The position numbers and the translations under genes were made by a program. From Lachnospiraceae bacterium KM106-2 (lineage in GTDB: Bacteria > Bacillota > Clostridia > Lachnospirales > Lachnospiraceae), in NCBI GenBank assembly GCA_009731425.1, contig AP018794.1, forward strand, positions 4,079,501-4,143,500: a stretch of 64,000 nucleotides of DNA. Direction: 5' to 3'. The notes under the pieces were generated by a model. It saw nothing but the letters and a program-made list of their open reading frames with translations. It searched no databases and was not told where the DNA came from. Shown here piece after piece: positions 44,578-53,199 of the stretch (the first letter of the stretch is position 1; each line of letters starts with the position of its first letter).

Positions 44578-44904
44578 TTATTCTTCTGTTAATTCATCTA
44601 ATTCTGCATCGTCTAAAAGCATATCGAAAGCGTCTGCAGCGATTTCGTATTCTTCATCATCATCGATATTAGATAATTGAGGTTCAGCATCTTCATTTTC
44701 TTGAAGGAAACGGTATAAGTAAACTTCTCCTTCTTCAGAAGCTGGTCCTTCTTGTGGTAATAATGCAATATAATCTTTTCCGCCTGCTGGGAAAATTGCA
44801 ACTACATCGCAAGTTACTTCAGTATCATCTTCAAGTGTTAAGGTAACTGTCATTTCTTCTTCTTCGTTGCATCCGCAACCGCAGTTCTTATCATGTTCAT
44901 TCAT
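44578..44904 (-). CDS. DUF1292 family protein
   Basis: 108 aa acidic soluble protein. An N-terminal CGCGC cluster (about 8-12) is followed by the DUF1292 core (VTLTLEDDTEVTCDVVAIF, DYIALLP, EGEVYLYRF) and a long Asp/Glu-rich tail. The family (YrzB-like) is widespread in Firmicutes and its role is unknown. The Cys cluster could bind a metal. The ATG follows GAGGTAAATAG. Confidence 0.85.
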   Translation of the reverse strand: MNEHDKNCGCGCNEEEEMTVTLTLEDDTEVTCDVVAIFPAGGKDYIALLPQEGPASEEGEVYLYRFLQENEDAEPQLSNIDDDEEYEIAADAFDMLLDDAELDELTEE

Positions 44905-45066
44905 ACTATTTACCTCGTAATTATAATGTAAATCAATTTGAATTGATTCCTACATTGAATGTAACAGATTCCTTGTAAAAAAGCAACACTAAACATAGAA
45001 AAGTATAGTAAAAATCAACATAAATAGCATTTATGTTAATTAATTGTTCAAAATACGAAAAAGTTA

Positions 45067-45094
45067 TTGACATTGCTTTAAAATAGCATAAAAT
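45067..45094 (+). promoter_or_regulatory. Promoter of the low-complexity protein gene
   Basis: TTGACA (45067-45072), 16 bases, TAAAAT (45089-45094). Confidence 0.6.
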
Positions 45095-45138
45095 GAGTGT
45101 ATAAAAGTTTTATTTGATATTAGAGAGGAGAACATTCA

Positions 45139-45915
45139 GTGGTTACAACCAGTGCAGAAAACAAGGAAAGTCGGGCTTATAGCAGAGATACTAGAGAAGG
45201 CAGAAGCTTCAATAAAGATGGCAAGAGCTATAATAAAGAAGGCAGAAGCTTCAATAAGGAAGGTCGCGATTCCAGAGGTTACAATAAAGATAAGAGATAT
45301 AGTAATAACGAAAATCGTGAAAAACGTTATAACAAAGATGGTGGAGAGAATCGTTATAACAAAGAAAATCGTTACAGCAAAGACGGAGAGAATCGTTATA
45401 ACAAAGAAAATCGTTATAGTAAAGACGGTGGAGAAAATCGTTATAACAAAGAAAATCGTTATAGCAAAGATGGTAGCGAGAATCGTTATGGTAACCGAGA
45501 CAATCGAAACAAAGAAGGAAGATTTTCAAGAGATGGAAGACCATCCAATTATTCGCGAGATAACAAACCCGGCAATTTTTCTAAAAGAAGTAGTGGCGGC
45601 TATAAACCTTATGATAAGGACAATGATGATGATAATCGCCAACATAGATTTAATAAAGGCAATGGTAGAGACCAACGAATGAAAGATCCTGTAAATGCTT
45701 CTCTTGCAAAAGAGAGAGAGCAACAGCAATCTGATAAGTTAGAAACAATCAAACGTCTTGAAAAAGAAAAGAAAGTAATGCAGAAGAAAAAACAGGATCG
45801 TAAAGAGAAATCTAGTCGTCCTCAAGTAAAACAAAAGCGTAGCAATAATGTTAATTATGTAAAGAGTTATGAGAATGGTCTTTACGATGATGAAGATTAT
45901 TCCATGTATCTATAA
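45139..45915 (+). CDS. Highly charged, intrinsically disordered repeat protein
   Basis: 258 aa, no signal peptide or membrane segment, almost entirely Asn, Arg, Lys, Glu, Ser, Gly, Tyr and Asp. Residues 15-60 hold RSFNKEG-type repeats; residues about 67-115 hold three near-identical 15-residue copies of GENRYNKENRYSKDG. Then come RGG-like and KPYDKDNDDD stretches, a Lys/Glu/Gln helix (about 190-235) and a distinct tail (YENGLYDDEDYSMYL). The GTG start at 45139 follows GAGAGGAG. The R/Y/G-rich make-up is typical of RNA-binding or condensate-forming regions; a function is not known. Confidence 0.75.
   Translation: MVTTSAENKESRAYSRDTREGRSFNKDGKSYNKEGRSFNKEGRDSRGYNKDKRYSNNENREKRYNKDGGENRYNKENRYSKDGENRYNKENRYSKDGGENRYNKENRYSKDGSENRYGNRDNRNKEGRFSRDGRPSNYSRDNKPGNFSKRSSGGYKPYDKDNDDDNRQHRFNKGNGRDQRMKDPVNASLAKEREQQQSDKLETIKRLEKEKKVMQKKKQDRKEKSSRPQVKQKRSNNVNYVKSYENGLYDDEDYSMYL
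45324..45484 (+). repeat. Coding tandem repeats of 45-48 bases
   Basis: Three to four copies of a unit encoding ENRYNKENRYSKDG(G), differing by a few silent changes and one inserted Gly codon. Such repeats can change copy number by slippage. Confidence 0.8.
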
Positions 45916-45917
45916 AT

Positions 45918-45953
45918 AAAAAGCCATCCGATGCTGGTCGGATGGCTTTTTTG
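45918..45953 (+). terminator. Terminator of the low-complexity protein gene
   Basis: AAAGCCATCCGA, loop TGCTGG, TCGGATGGCTTT, then T run. Confidence 0.9.
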
Positions 45954-46095
45954 TATACCAGATAGATTAGTTAGGATAGAATATGTTAACAAAGATAGGG
46001 AAATATAATTGCAATCTTAGTACATATTAACATTGAGTATGTTATAATTAACGTAGTTTGTATTTGAGCGGTAAATTTAAGTTAGGCAGGTTACT

Positions 46096-48489
46096 ATGAG
46101 TGAACAGAAAACAAAGCAGGTAAAAATATCGGTACGTAACTTGGTAGAATTCATATTACGTTCAGGTGACATTAATACATCAGGAAGAGGAGTCAGAGAC
46201 CCAGAAGCGATGCAGCTTGGAAGTAAGTTACATCGAAAGATTCAAAAGAGAATGGGAACGAACTACGATGCCGAGGTTGCAATGTCGCTCTCTACTATGA
46301 TTCCTTATGATGATACAGAGTTAGAGCTGATCGTTGAGGGACGTGCCGATGGAGTACTTCATAATTCAGAAGAGGAACAGACAAAGACAACCATTGACGA
46401 GATTAAGGGTATCTATATGGATTTAGAATATTTAAAGGAACCAATCGGCGTGCATAAGGCGCAGGTCATGTGCTATGCCTATATTTATGCTCTCCAGCAT
46501 GAAGAGGATTGGATCTCCATTCGATTATCCTATATCAATATGGAGACGGAATTGATGAAGTATTTCAATGAGACTTTCTCGTTGGTGGAACTAAAACATT
46601 GGTTTGAGCATTTGGTCCACCAATATGCTAAGTGGGCAATTTGGGAGATGAAATGGGCAGAACAGAGGAATCAATCGATTGCCGAGGTTAATTTCCCCTT
46701 TGAATATCGAAAAGGACAGAAAAAGCTTGTCAGCGGTGTTTATCAGAGTATCAAAAGAGAGAAGAAGTTATTTATTGAAGCTCCAACCGGTGTGGGAAAG
46801 ACGATTTCAACGGTATTTCCTACAGTTAAGGCGATGGGAGAAGGATGCGTAAAGAAGATTTTCTATCTTACAGCAAAGACTATTACAAGGACAGTAGCAA
46901 GCAATACGTTTCGTTTGCTGCAAGACAAAGGGATGCATTTAAAGGTGATTACGATTACAGCAAAGGAGAAGATCTGCTGTCAGGAGAAGGTAATGTGTAA
47001 TCCAGATGTTTGTGAACGGGCAAAAGGTCATTTTGACCGAGTAAATGATGCTATCTTTGATCTACTTACCAATGAAAATGAGATATCCAGAGAATTAGTG
47101 GAAGAGTATGCCACGAAACATATGGTATGCCCATTTGAAATGGGATTAGATGTTACCATGTGGTGTGATTGTGTGATCTGTGATTATAATTATGTCTTTG
47201 ATCCAAATGTTTATCTGAAACGATTTTTTATGCAGGATAAAAAGATGGATTATGTCTTTTTGATCGATGAGGCACATAACTTGGTTGATCGTGCACGTGA
47301 GATGTATAGCGCAAGGCTGGTTAAGGAAGATTTTCTGACCGTGAAAAAGATCTTGAAGAATCAGTCAGGGAAATTACTCAGCCGGTTAGATTCCTGCAAT
47401 AGTGAATTGTTGAAGATGAAGAAAGAGCAGGAAGAATTCCAGGTGATCGGCGATATCGCAGGACTTGTGATGCGCTTAATGCGTTTAGTTAGTGAATTCG
47501 ATGAATTTCTTCAAACCGCAGAAGATTTTGAGGACAAGGATACGGTTATGAATTTATATTTTGATGTTCATCATTTCCTTAATATGTTCGAAAATATGGA
47601 TGAGTTATATGAAATCTATACGGATTATACACCAGAGAAGGAGTTTCGTGTAACACTTCAATGTATGGATCCGGCAAATAACCTGAAGGCATGTCTAGCA
47701 CGAGGAAGAAGTGCGATATTTTTCTCTGCAACCTTACTTCCTATTCAGTACTATAAAGAACAGCTGTCAGGGGATAAGGATGATTATGAGATTTATGTAG
47801 AATCCTCTTTTGATCCTGCGAAGAGGCTGATCGCGATCGCTAGCGATGTTAGTACGAAATATACAAGAAGGAATGAAACAGAGTATGCGAAGATTATTGA
47901 ATATATTTATGAAGTGTGTTCATCAAAGGTGGGAAATTATCTAGTATTCTTTCCGAGTTATTCCTATATGCAGACAATCTATGATACGATTGCTCTTTAT
48001 CGGAATTTGGAGTTTTCAAAAATGGAGATCATCTTACAGAGCAATCAGATGACAGAGTGGGAGAAGGAAGCATTTTTGGAGGCATTTGAAGAGAACCCAT
48101 CACAAAGCAAGATTGGATTCTGTGTAATGGGAGGTATCTTTAGTGAGGGAATTGATTTAAAGGAAGATCGATTGATTGGAACGATCATCGTTGGACCGGG
48201 TATTCCGATGGTATGTAATGAGAGAGAATTATTTCGGGAGTATTACCAAAAGAAGATGCATCGAGGCTTTGATTATGCGTATCTATATAATGGAATGAAT
48301 AAGGTTTTACAATCAGCAGGACGAGTTATCCGAACGGAAAAGGATGAAGGCGTTATCTTACTTTTAGATGATCGATTTTTACAGAAGAGTTATCAGAATT
48401 TATTTCCTCGAGAGTGGTTTCCACATGAGGTCGTTCAAAGGGAAAATATAGAGAAGTGCCTCCATGATTTTTGGAACAAAAAAGAGTAA
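46096..48489 (+). CDS. PD-(D/E)XK nuclease - XPD/DinG-type helicase fusion
   Basis: 797 aa. The N-terminal 200 residues form a RecB/Cas4-like nuclease: GRAD (D85), DEIKG (E102, K104) and QVMCYAY (Q123 region). A superfamily 2 Rad3/XPD helicase follows with Walker A EAPTGVGKT (K235), four or more Cys suited to a 4Fe-4S cluster (C294/C295, C301, C306, C345), DEAH (391-394) and the C-terminal helicase motif QSAGRVIRTEKDEG. It likely unwinds and trims damaged or branched DNA; whether the role is repair or defence is not settled. A TATAAT at 46043-46048 is its probable -10. Confidence 0.85.
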   Translation: MSEQKTKQVKISVRNLVEFILRSGDINTSGRGVRDPEAMQLGSKLHRKIQKRMGTNYDAEVAMSLSTMIPYDDTELELIVEGRADGVLHNSEEEQTKTTIDEIKGIYMDLEYLKEPIGVHKAQVMCYAYIYALQHEEDWISIRLSYINMETELMKYFNETFSLVELKHWFEHLVHQYAKWAIWEMKWAEQRNQSIAEVNFPFEYRKGQKKLVSGVYQSIKREKKLFIEAPTGVGKTISTVFPTVKAMGEGCVKKIFYLTAKTITRTVASNTFRLLQDKGMHLKVITITAKEKICCQEKVMCNPDVCERAKGHFDRVNDAIFDLLTNENEISRELVEEYATKHMVCPFEMGLDVTMWCDCVICDYNYVFDPNVYLKRFFMQDKKMDYVFLIDEAHNLVDRAREMYSARLVKEDFLTVKKILKNQSGKLLSRLDSCNSELLKMKKEQEEFQVIGDIAGLVMRLMRLVSEFDEFLQTAEDFEDKDTVMNLYFDVHHFLNMFENMDELYEIYTDYTPEKEFRVTLQCMDPANNLKACLARGRSAIFFSATLLPIQYYKEQLSGDKDDYEIYVESSFDPAKRLIAIASDVSTKYTRRNETEYAKIIEYIYEVCSSKVGNYLVFFPSYSYMQTIYDTIALYRNLEFSKMEIILQSNQMTEWEKEAFLEAFEENPSQSKIGFCVMGGIFSEGIDLKEDRLIGTIIVGPGIPMVCNERELFREYYQKKMHRGFDYAYLYNGMNKVLQSAGRVIRTEKDEGVILLLDDRFLQKSYQNLFPREWFPHEVVQRENIEKCLHDFWNKKE

Positions 48490-48516
48490 GTCATTTAAAT
48501 TATGACTTACTCTTTT
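48481..48516. terminator. Bidirectional terminator between helicase fusion and LCP gene
   Basis: AAAGAGTAAGTCAT, short loop, ATGACTTACTCTTT, with T runs on both outer sides. The helicase stop codon lies in the left arm. Confidence 0.88.
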
Positions 48517-48523
48517 TATTTAC

Positions 48524-49540
48524 TTAGTAAACACGTACAGATTGTAATTGTTTGCTGATTGATTGAACCGTACTGCTTGGCTGATAATTTTCTGTTCCAA
48601 ATAGGAATTTATGAAGCTTAGTTACATTGGATGATAACGTAGTCGGCAACACGATGCTGGCACGATTTACGGTTCCTGTCTTTTTATCAACAGGGAATCC
48701 TGAATCATCTGCGATTTTATAGGAGAACACGTCTTTTGCTAAACCGATGATATCAGTTGTGCTTAAACTCGTGTAAACCTGTGGAAGAATCTTATCAGAA
48801 ACCGACAAGATTGTGGATAAACTGGATGATTTTGCCTTGTTTAAAATTCCATAAATGACATTTCTTTGTCTCTCGGTACGTCTGAAATCATTACCTGCAG
48901 TGTATCGAACACGACTATAAGCAGTTGCCTGTGTACCATCTAAAGTTTGCTTACCTGCATGTGTTAAGTGAGGCGAACTTGTCTTGTTAATTTTGTTTAC
49001 ATCGTTAATGTATCGATTGATCTCTTTTAATTCATCAGATTGAATATCGATCTCGACACCACCAAGATCATTTACAATACTGGTTACTGCATTAAAGTTA
49101 GCAGTAACAAAGTCGGTAATGTTTAGATCCCATACTTTGTTGATCGTACTGATTGCCAGCTCAGGGCCGCCTTTTGCATAAGCAGCATTGATCTTAGCAT
49201 ATCCGCTATCACCAATTGGAACATACGTATCACGATAAATACTGGCTAATTTGACTTCTTTTGTGGACTTGTTGATACTTGCAATGATAATACTATCGCT
49301 ACGGGTATTTTTATCAAGCTCGTTTTGACGAGAGTCAACGCCAAATAGAACGAAGTTTGTGTAGCCATTCATATCGCTGTCATTAATATCATTAATCGTT
49401 ATGTTATCTTTATCAAGATTATAAGTTTGTATTTTATTTAATTTACTGAGTAGAAATAAAATACCAGCGAGGATGATCAGTAAAAATAGAATGAAAAAAA
49501 TGAGACATCCGCTTTTTCTTCTTTTTCTTCGTCTAGCCAT
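48524..49540 (-). CDS. LCP (LytR-CpsA-Psr) family cell-wall glycopolymer transferase
   Basis: 338 aa with a basic N-terminus, one membrane helix (about 12-33) and an outside LCP domain (about 60-330). Motifs: FGVDSRQNE, TRSDSIIIASIN, KLASIYRDTYV, GGVEIDI and RVRYTAGNDFRRTERQR. The enzyme moves lipid-linked glycopolymers onto peptidoglycan. It lies 13 bases downstream of the sugar-transferase gene, so the two form an operon that starts and attaches a surface polysaccharide. Confidence 0.92.
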   Translation of the reverse strand: MARRRKRRKSGCLIFFILFLLIILAGILFLLSKLNKIQTYNLDKDNITINDINDSDMNGYTNFVLFGVDSRQNELDKNTRSDSIIIASINKSTKEVKLASIYRDTYVPIGDSGYAKINAAYAKGGPELAISTINKVWDLNITDFVTANFNAVTSIVNDLGGVEIDIQSDELKEINRYINDVNKINKTSSPHLTHAGKQTLDGTQATAYSRVRYTAGNDFRRTERQRNVIYGILNKAKSSSLSTILSVSDKILPQVYTSLSTTDIIGLAKDVFSYKIADDSGFPVDKKTGTVNRASIVLPTTLSSNVTKLHKFLFGTENYQPSSTVQSISKQLQSVRVY

Positions 49541-49553
49541 AATTTACACCTTC

Positions 49554-51005
49554 CTAGTAAGCGTTTTTGTTAATGAATCCTTTATAGAATGTCATGAGAA
49601 GTATTTTAAAGTCTAATGCTAAAGACCAATTCTCAATGTAGTAAAGGTCATGTTCAATACGACTCTTGATGGAAGTGTCACCACGGTAGCCGTTGATTTG
49701 AGCCCATCCGGTAAGACCTGGACGAACTTGATGCTTAATCATATATCGAGGTATTTCTTCTTTAAACTTATTTACAAAGTATGGTCTTTCTGGTCTTGGG
49801 CCGATGAGACTCATATCACCTTTTAAGACGTTAAATAATTGTGGAAGTTCATCGATACTTGTTTTACGAATAAACTTACCAATTGGAGTAACACGTGGAT
49901 CGTTAACGGTTGTCCAGCATTTCTTTTCATTGGAAGGAGCTTGTACTTCCATGGAACGGAATTTATACATTTTGAATTCCTTGTTATGAAGTCCTACACG
50001 TACTTGCGAAAAGATCAAAGGTCCTTTTGAAGTTGTTTTGATAATAATAGAAACAATGATCATTGGAATTCCAAAAATAAGTAATGCGACTAAAGCACCA
50101 AAGATATCAATGCATCGTTTTACAATCTTATTTCCTGTATTACTAAGCGGTACATTTCGAATATTAATAACTGGAAGACCATCAAGATCTTCTGTATATG
50201 GTCTTGTAGGAATAATGTTATTGTAGTCAGGAATAAATTTAGTATGAACACCTGATTTTTCACAGATATGAACAATATGCTCTAAGTTGGCATATTCCTC
50301 GATCTTCAATGTGATCGCGATTTCATCTAAGCTGTTTTCTGCTAATAAAGAATTTAAACGTTCTGTATGACCGATTACTTTAATTCCTTTATAAGAAGTA
50401 CCAATTGGTTTACTATCATCGAGAATACCATGGATGTAATATCCCCATTGTGGATTCTGAATGATTCGATTAATATATCGTTCCGTTGCACGGCTGTAAC
50501 CAACTAACACAACATGTTTTAAATTGAATCCTTTTTTTCGATAGATACGTAATACACGGATAACGATAAGTCGGAATGTAAATGTAAAAGTAATATTTAC
50601 AATGAAGAACACGCCGAGGTATGCTCTTGACCAGTCAATCTCCTTAAAGAAGAATAAAACAGTTGAGAAGTATACGATACCAACAATATTTGCTTTGATG
50701 ATATTGAATAGTTCAGAGAAACGATTCTTACTTCTTTTTGGAGTATACAAGTTACAAAATTGATATATTAATAAGTAACCTGGTATAATAAAAAGAAGTG
50801 TGTATCCGTATGTCTTCATATAGTACATAAATGTAAACACATAAACTTTTCCGGTGATCGGATTTGCCTTTAGTGCAAACAGTTTTAGTCTTGTTAGTGG
50901 ACTTAAATATCTTAAGTAATATGATATAGCAAATGCTACAGCAATAAGTATACCGTCCATAATTACATGGAATCGATTTAACATTTTTTGATTATCTTTA
51001 ATCAT
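49554..51005 (-). CDS. Polyprenyl-phosphate sugar phosphotransferase (initiating sugar transferase)
   Basis: 483 aa membrane enzyme that puts the first sugar-phosphate on undecaprenyl phosphate. It has four to five N-terminal helices, a CoA-binding-like domain (about 140-260), one further helix (about 285-310), and the catalytic bacterial sugar-transferase domain (KMYKFRSM, RKTSIDELPQLFNVLKGDMSLIGPRPERP, RPGLTGWAQI). The layout is that of WcaJ/CpsE. The sugar is probably glucose-1-phosphate or galactose-1-phosphate and is not fixed by sequence. The ATG at 51005 follows a weak GGTGAG. Confidence 0.92.
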   Translation of the reverse strand: MIKDNQKMLNRFHVIMDGILIAVAFAISYYLRYLSPLTRLKLFALKANPITGKVYVFTFMYYMKTYGYTLLFIIPGYLLIYQFCNLYTPKRSKNRFSELFNIIKANIVGIVYFSTVLFFFKEIDWSRAYLGVFFIVNITFTFTFRLIVIRVLRIYRKKGFNLKHVVLVGYSRATERYINRIIQNPQWGYYIHGILDDSKPIGTSYKGIKVIGHTERLNSLLAENSLDEIAITLKIEEYANLEHIVHICEKSGVHTKFIPDYNNIIPTRPYTEDLDGLPVINIRNVPLSNTGNKIVKRCIDIFGALVALLIFGIPMIIVSIIIKTTSKGPLIFSQVRVGLHNKEFKMYKFRSMEVQAPSNEKKCWTTVNDPRVTPIGKFIRKTSIDELPQLFNVLKGDMSLIGPRPERPYFVNKFKEEIPRYMIKHQVRPGLTGWAQINGYRGDTSIKSRIEHDLYYIENWSLALDFKILLMTFYKGFINKNAY

Positions 51006-51332
51006 GGAGAGCTCACCCTATCCTTTATCGACTTAGTAGTATGTTAAACTAATCATTATTTATGAATGATCGACCTGCCTAATCGAATGATTAACAGGCG
51101 CATAATGCACAAAATTAGCTTGGCATAACTCTACTATTATAATACATTATTTACAAATAATCTACAATAAAAAAATCTCACTAATAGCTTATACGTTTTT
51201 TGTGGTTTTTAAAATAAAATCACAATATAATCACATTTATGTTGTATTATATCAGTAAAAAGTGTTTTAATTGTTAATAAACTAAATAACATTGAAATTT
51301 TTATCATTGATATAGAGAAGGGAGAATGAAAC
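51006..51332. other. Divergent intergenic region, 327 bases
   Basis: It holds a minus-strand promoter for the sugar-transferase operon (51139-51167), an inverted pair CTGCCT/AGGC near 51074-51102, and an AT-rich stretch with a TTGTGGTTTT/AAAATCACAA dyad (about 51207-51232), which could be an operator for htrA. No small gene is evident. Confidence 0.5.
51139..51167 (-). promoter_or_regulatory. Promoter of the sugar transferase-LCP operon
   Basis: On the minus strand TTGTAG (51167-51162), 17 bases, TATTAT (51144-51139). Confidence 0.5.
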
Positions 51333-52949
51333 ATGGATAAAGAGTTTCAGGATAATAACCAAGCGGGAAATGAAAATCCGGAATATGGATTCTGGGCAGA
51401 CCAGTTAAACATGGATCAGAAAAAGGAGGAAGAGCAGCAGTCAGATCAGTGGCAGGCGAATTATAGTGAAACACAGCAAAATAGCAGCGTCTATCGAATG
51501 ACCGGAAATGATGTGCAGCAGGATCAAGCATTCTATGATAGCTTTTATCAGCAGCCACAACAACCAAAGCCACCAAAGAAGCAACATAAGGTATTACGCA
51601 GTGCTGCACTTGTAGTTATATTAGGTGTAATTGTAGGCGGTGTGTTATTTATGTCCAACAAGTTATTTAAAGAAGATGGAAATGGACAATTATCAAATCA
51701 GGTTGCATCTGCGACGAGTACACCAGCTGCATCGACGGAACCAGTTACACCTGGAAAAGGAACTTCAGAGATTGGTAATACCAAAACAGTAGAAGACAGC
51801 TTAAATAAAGATAATGTAGTAATTGATGTAGCAAAGAATGCGATGCCATCTATTGTATCGATTACAAGTACAGTAGAAGTACAAAACTATTTTGGACAGT
51901 CAGGAACAGAACAGGGAAGCGGTTCTGGTATCATTATCAAGAAAACAGATGATAGTTTACTGATCGCAACTAATAATCATGTGGTTGCAGATGCAAAGAG
52001 CATTCATGTAACATTCAATGATAATAAGACCGTAAAAGCAACGGTAAAAGGAACAGATTCATCAGCAGATCTAGCAGTCGTAACCGTAAAATTATCAGAT
52101 ATGAAGAAGGCAACATTAGAGAAGATCAAAGTTATTTCACTAGGAAATTCAGATGATGTAAAAGTTGGTGAAATGGCCATTGCGATCGGTAATGCTCTTG
52201 GTTATGGCCAATCAGTAACAGTAGGCTATGTGAGTGCGAAAGATCGTAAGATCAGCACAAGTTCTTCTACAAGCACAGAAGCAACAGAAAGCAGTATGAC
52301 ATTATTACAGACAGATGCAGCAATCAACCCTGGTAACAGTGGCGGTGCCTTATTAAATGGAAAGGGCGAGCTGATCGGTATTAATTCAGCTAAGTTTGCA
52401 TCCACTTCTGTAGAGGGAATGGGTTATGCAATTCCAATTACAAAAGCAGTTCCAATTATTAACGAATTAATGGATCGAGAGGTCTTAAAGAGCAGTGAAA
52501 AAGGATATCTTGGCATCTCCGGATCAAATGTAAGTGAGACAGAACATAGCACGTATAATATTCCACTTGGTGTCTTAGTCAGTGCAGTATCTGATGATGG
52601 TGCAGCAAAGGCAGCAGGAATTAAGGTTCAGGATATCATTACTAAGATCAATGGTACAGAGGTAACTAGCATTACATCCTTAGCGGAAAGAGTGAACAGC
52701 TATCGTGTTGGAACAAAGGTAACATTAACCGTTGCACGTCTTTCTGAAGGTGGATATAAGACAGTGGAGATCAAAGTAACCTTAAAGGGTGAAAAGACAT
52801 TAAGCAGTATTGAAAATTCTACGACACAAAGTCAGCAGAATCAATCAGGTGCTTCGGGCAATTCTGGTAATAGTAACAATAATAACAATAGTCAGCAGAA
52901 CGGTGGAAGCAGTGATGACTTTAACATCTGGGATTATTTTAATAACTAA
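51333..52949 (+). CDS. HtrA/DegP-family membrane-anchored serine protease
   Basis: 538 aa quality-control protease facing outside. A long Gln-rich cytoplasmic N-terminus (about 1-85) precedes one membrane helix (about 88-107), a Thr/Ser linker, the trypsin-like domain (about 165-385) with the triad H216 (NNHVVAD), D246 (SADLAVV) and S336 (NPGNSGGAL), a PDZ domain (about 390-490) and a Ser/Asn/Gln-rich tail. The start follows GAAGGGAG. It probably degrades misfolded exported proteins. The single-gene unit has its own terminator. Confidence 0.93.
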   Translation: MDKEFQDNNQAGNENPEYGFWADQLNMDQKKEEEQQSDQWQANYSETQQNSSVYRMTGNDVQQDQAFYDSFYQQPQQPKPPKKQHKVLRSAALVVILGVIVGGVLFMSNKLFKEDGNGQLSNQVASATSTPAASTEPVTPGKGTSEIGNTKTVEDSLNKDNVVIDVAKNAMPSIVSITSTVEVQNYFGQSGTEQGSGSGIIIKKTDDSLLIATNNHVVADAKSIHVTFNDNKTVKATVKGTDSSADLAVVTVKLSDMKKATLEKIKVISLGNSDDVKVGEMAIAIGNALGYGQSVTVGYVSAKDRKISTSSSTSTEATESSMTLLQTDAAINPGNSGGALLNGKGELIGINSAKFASTSVEGMGYAIPITKAVPIINELMDREVLKSSEKGYLGISGSNVSETEHSTYNIPLGVLVSAVSDDGAAKAAGIKVQDIITKINGTEVTSITSLAERVNSYRVGTKVTLTVARLSEGGYKTVEIKVTLKGEKTLSSIENSTTQSQQNQSGASGNSGNSNNNNNSQQNGGSSDDFNIWDYFNN

Positions 52950-52963
52950 TTAGAAATGTGAAA

Positions 52964-53017
52964 GATCCTTTTTCCCTACGACATTTGACTTGTCAAAGGG
53001 AAGAAGGATTTTTTATT
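52964..53017 (+). terminator. Terminator of htrA
   Basis: ATCCTTTTTCCC pairs with GGGAAGAAGGAT around a TTTGAC/GTCAAA inner stem, followed by TTTTTT. Confidence 0.75.
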
Positions 53018-53103
53018 TTGGGGTCATTATAATTGCGATAATGGTACTTGTGACAGCTAGATTAGAAATTAATTTAGGAAGTATTTATAATAAGCTTTTA
53101 TTC

Positions 53104-53132
53104 TTGTGAAAGATGGCTTTGTGGGATATAAT
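53104..53132 (+). promoter_or_regulatory. Promoter of the clpX-like gene
   Basis: TTGTGA (53104-53109), 17 bases, perfect TATAAT (53127-53132). Confidence 0.65.
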
Positions 53133-53199
53133 GATACAAAGGTGCTAATTATAATTAATAATGGCACAATCCATAGGGTAGTATTAAGGAGAAGAAAGT

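Noticed and set aside
45324..45484. Regular short repeats that could suggest a CRISPR array
   Set aside because: The units are contiguous, in frame and encode the same peptide; there are no unique spacers.
45152..45682. Second open frame inside the low-complexity gene
   Set aside because: It is a by-product of the repeats and skewed base use; it lacks a ribosome site and its peptide looks random.
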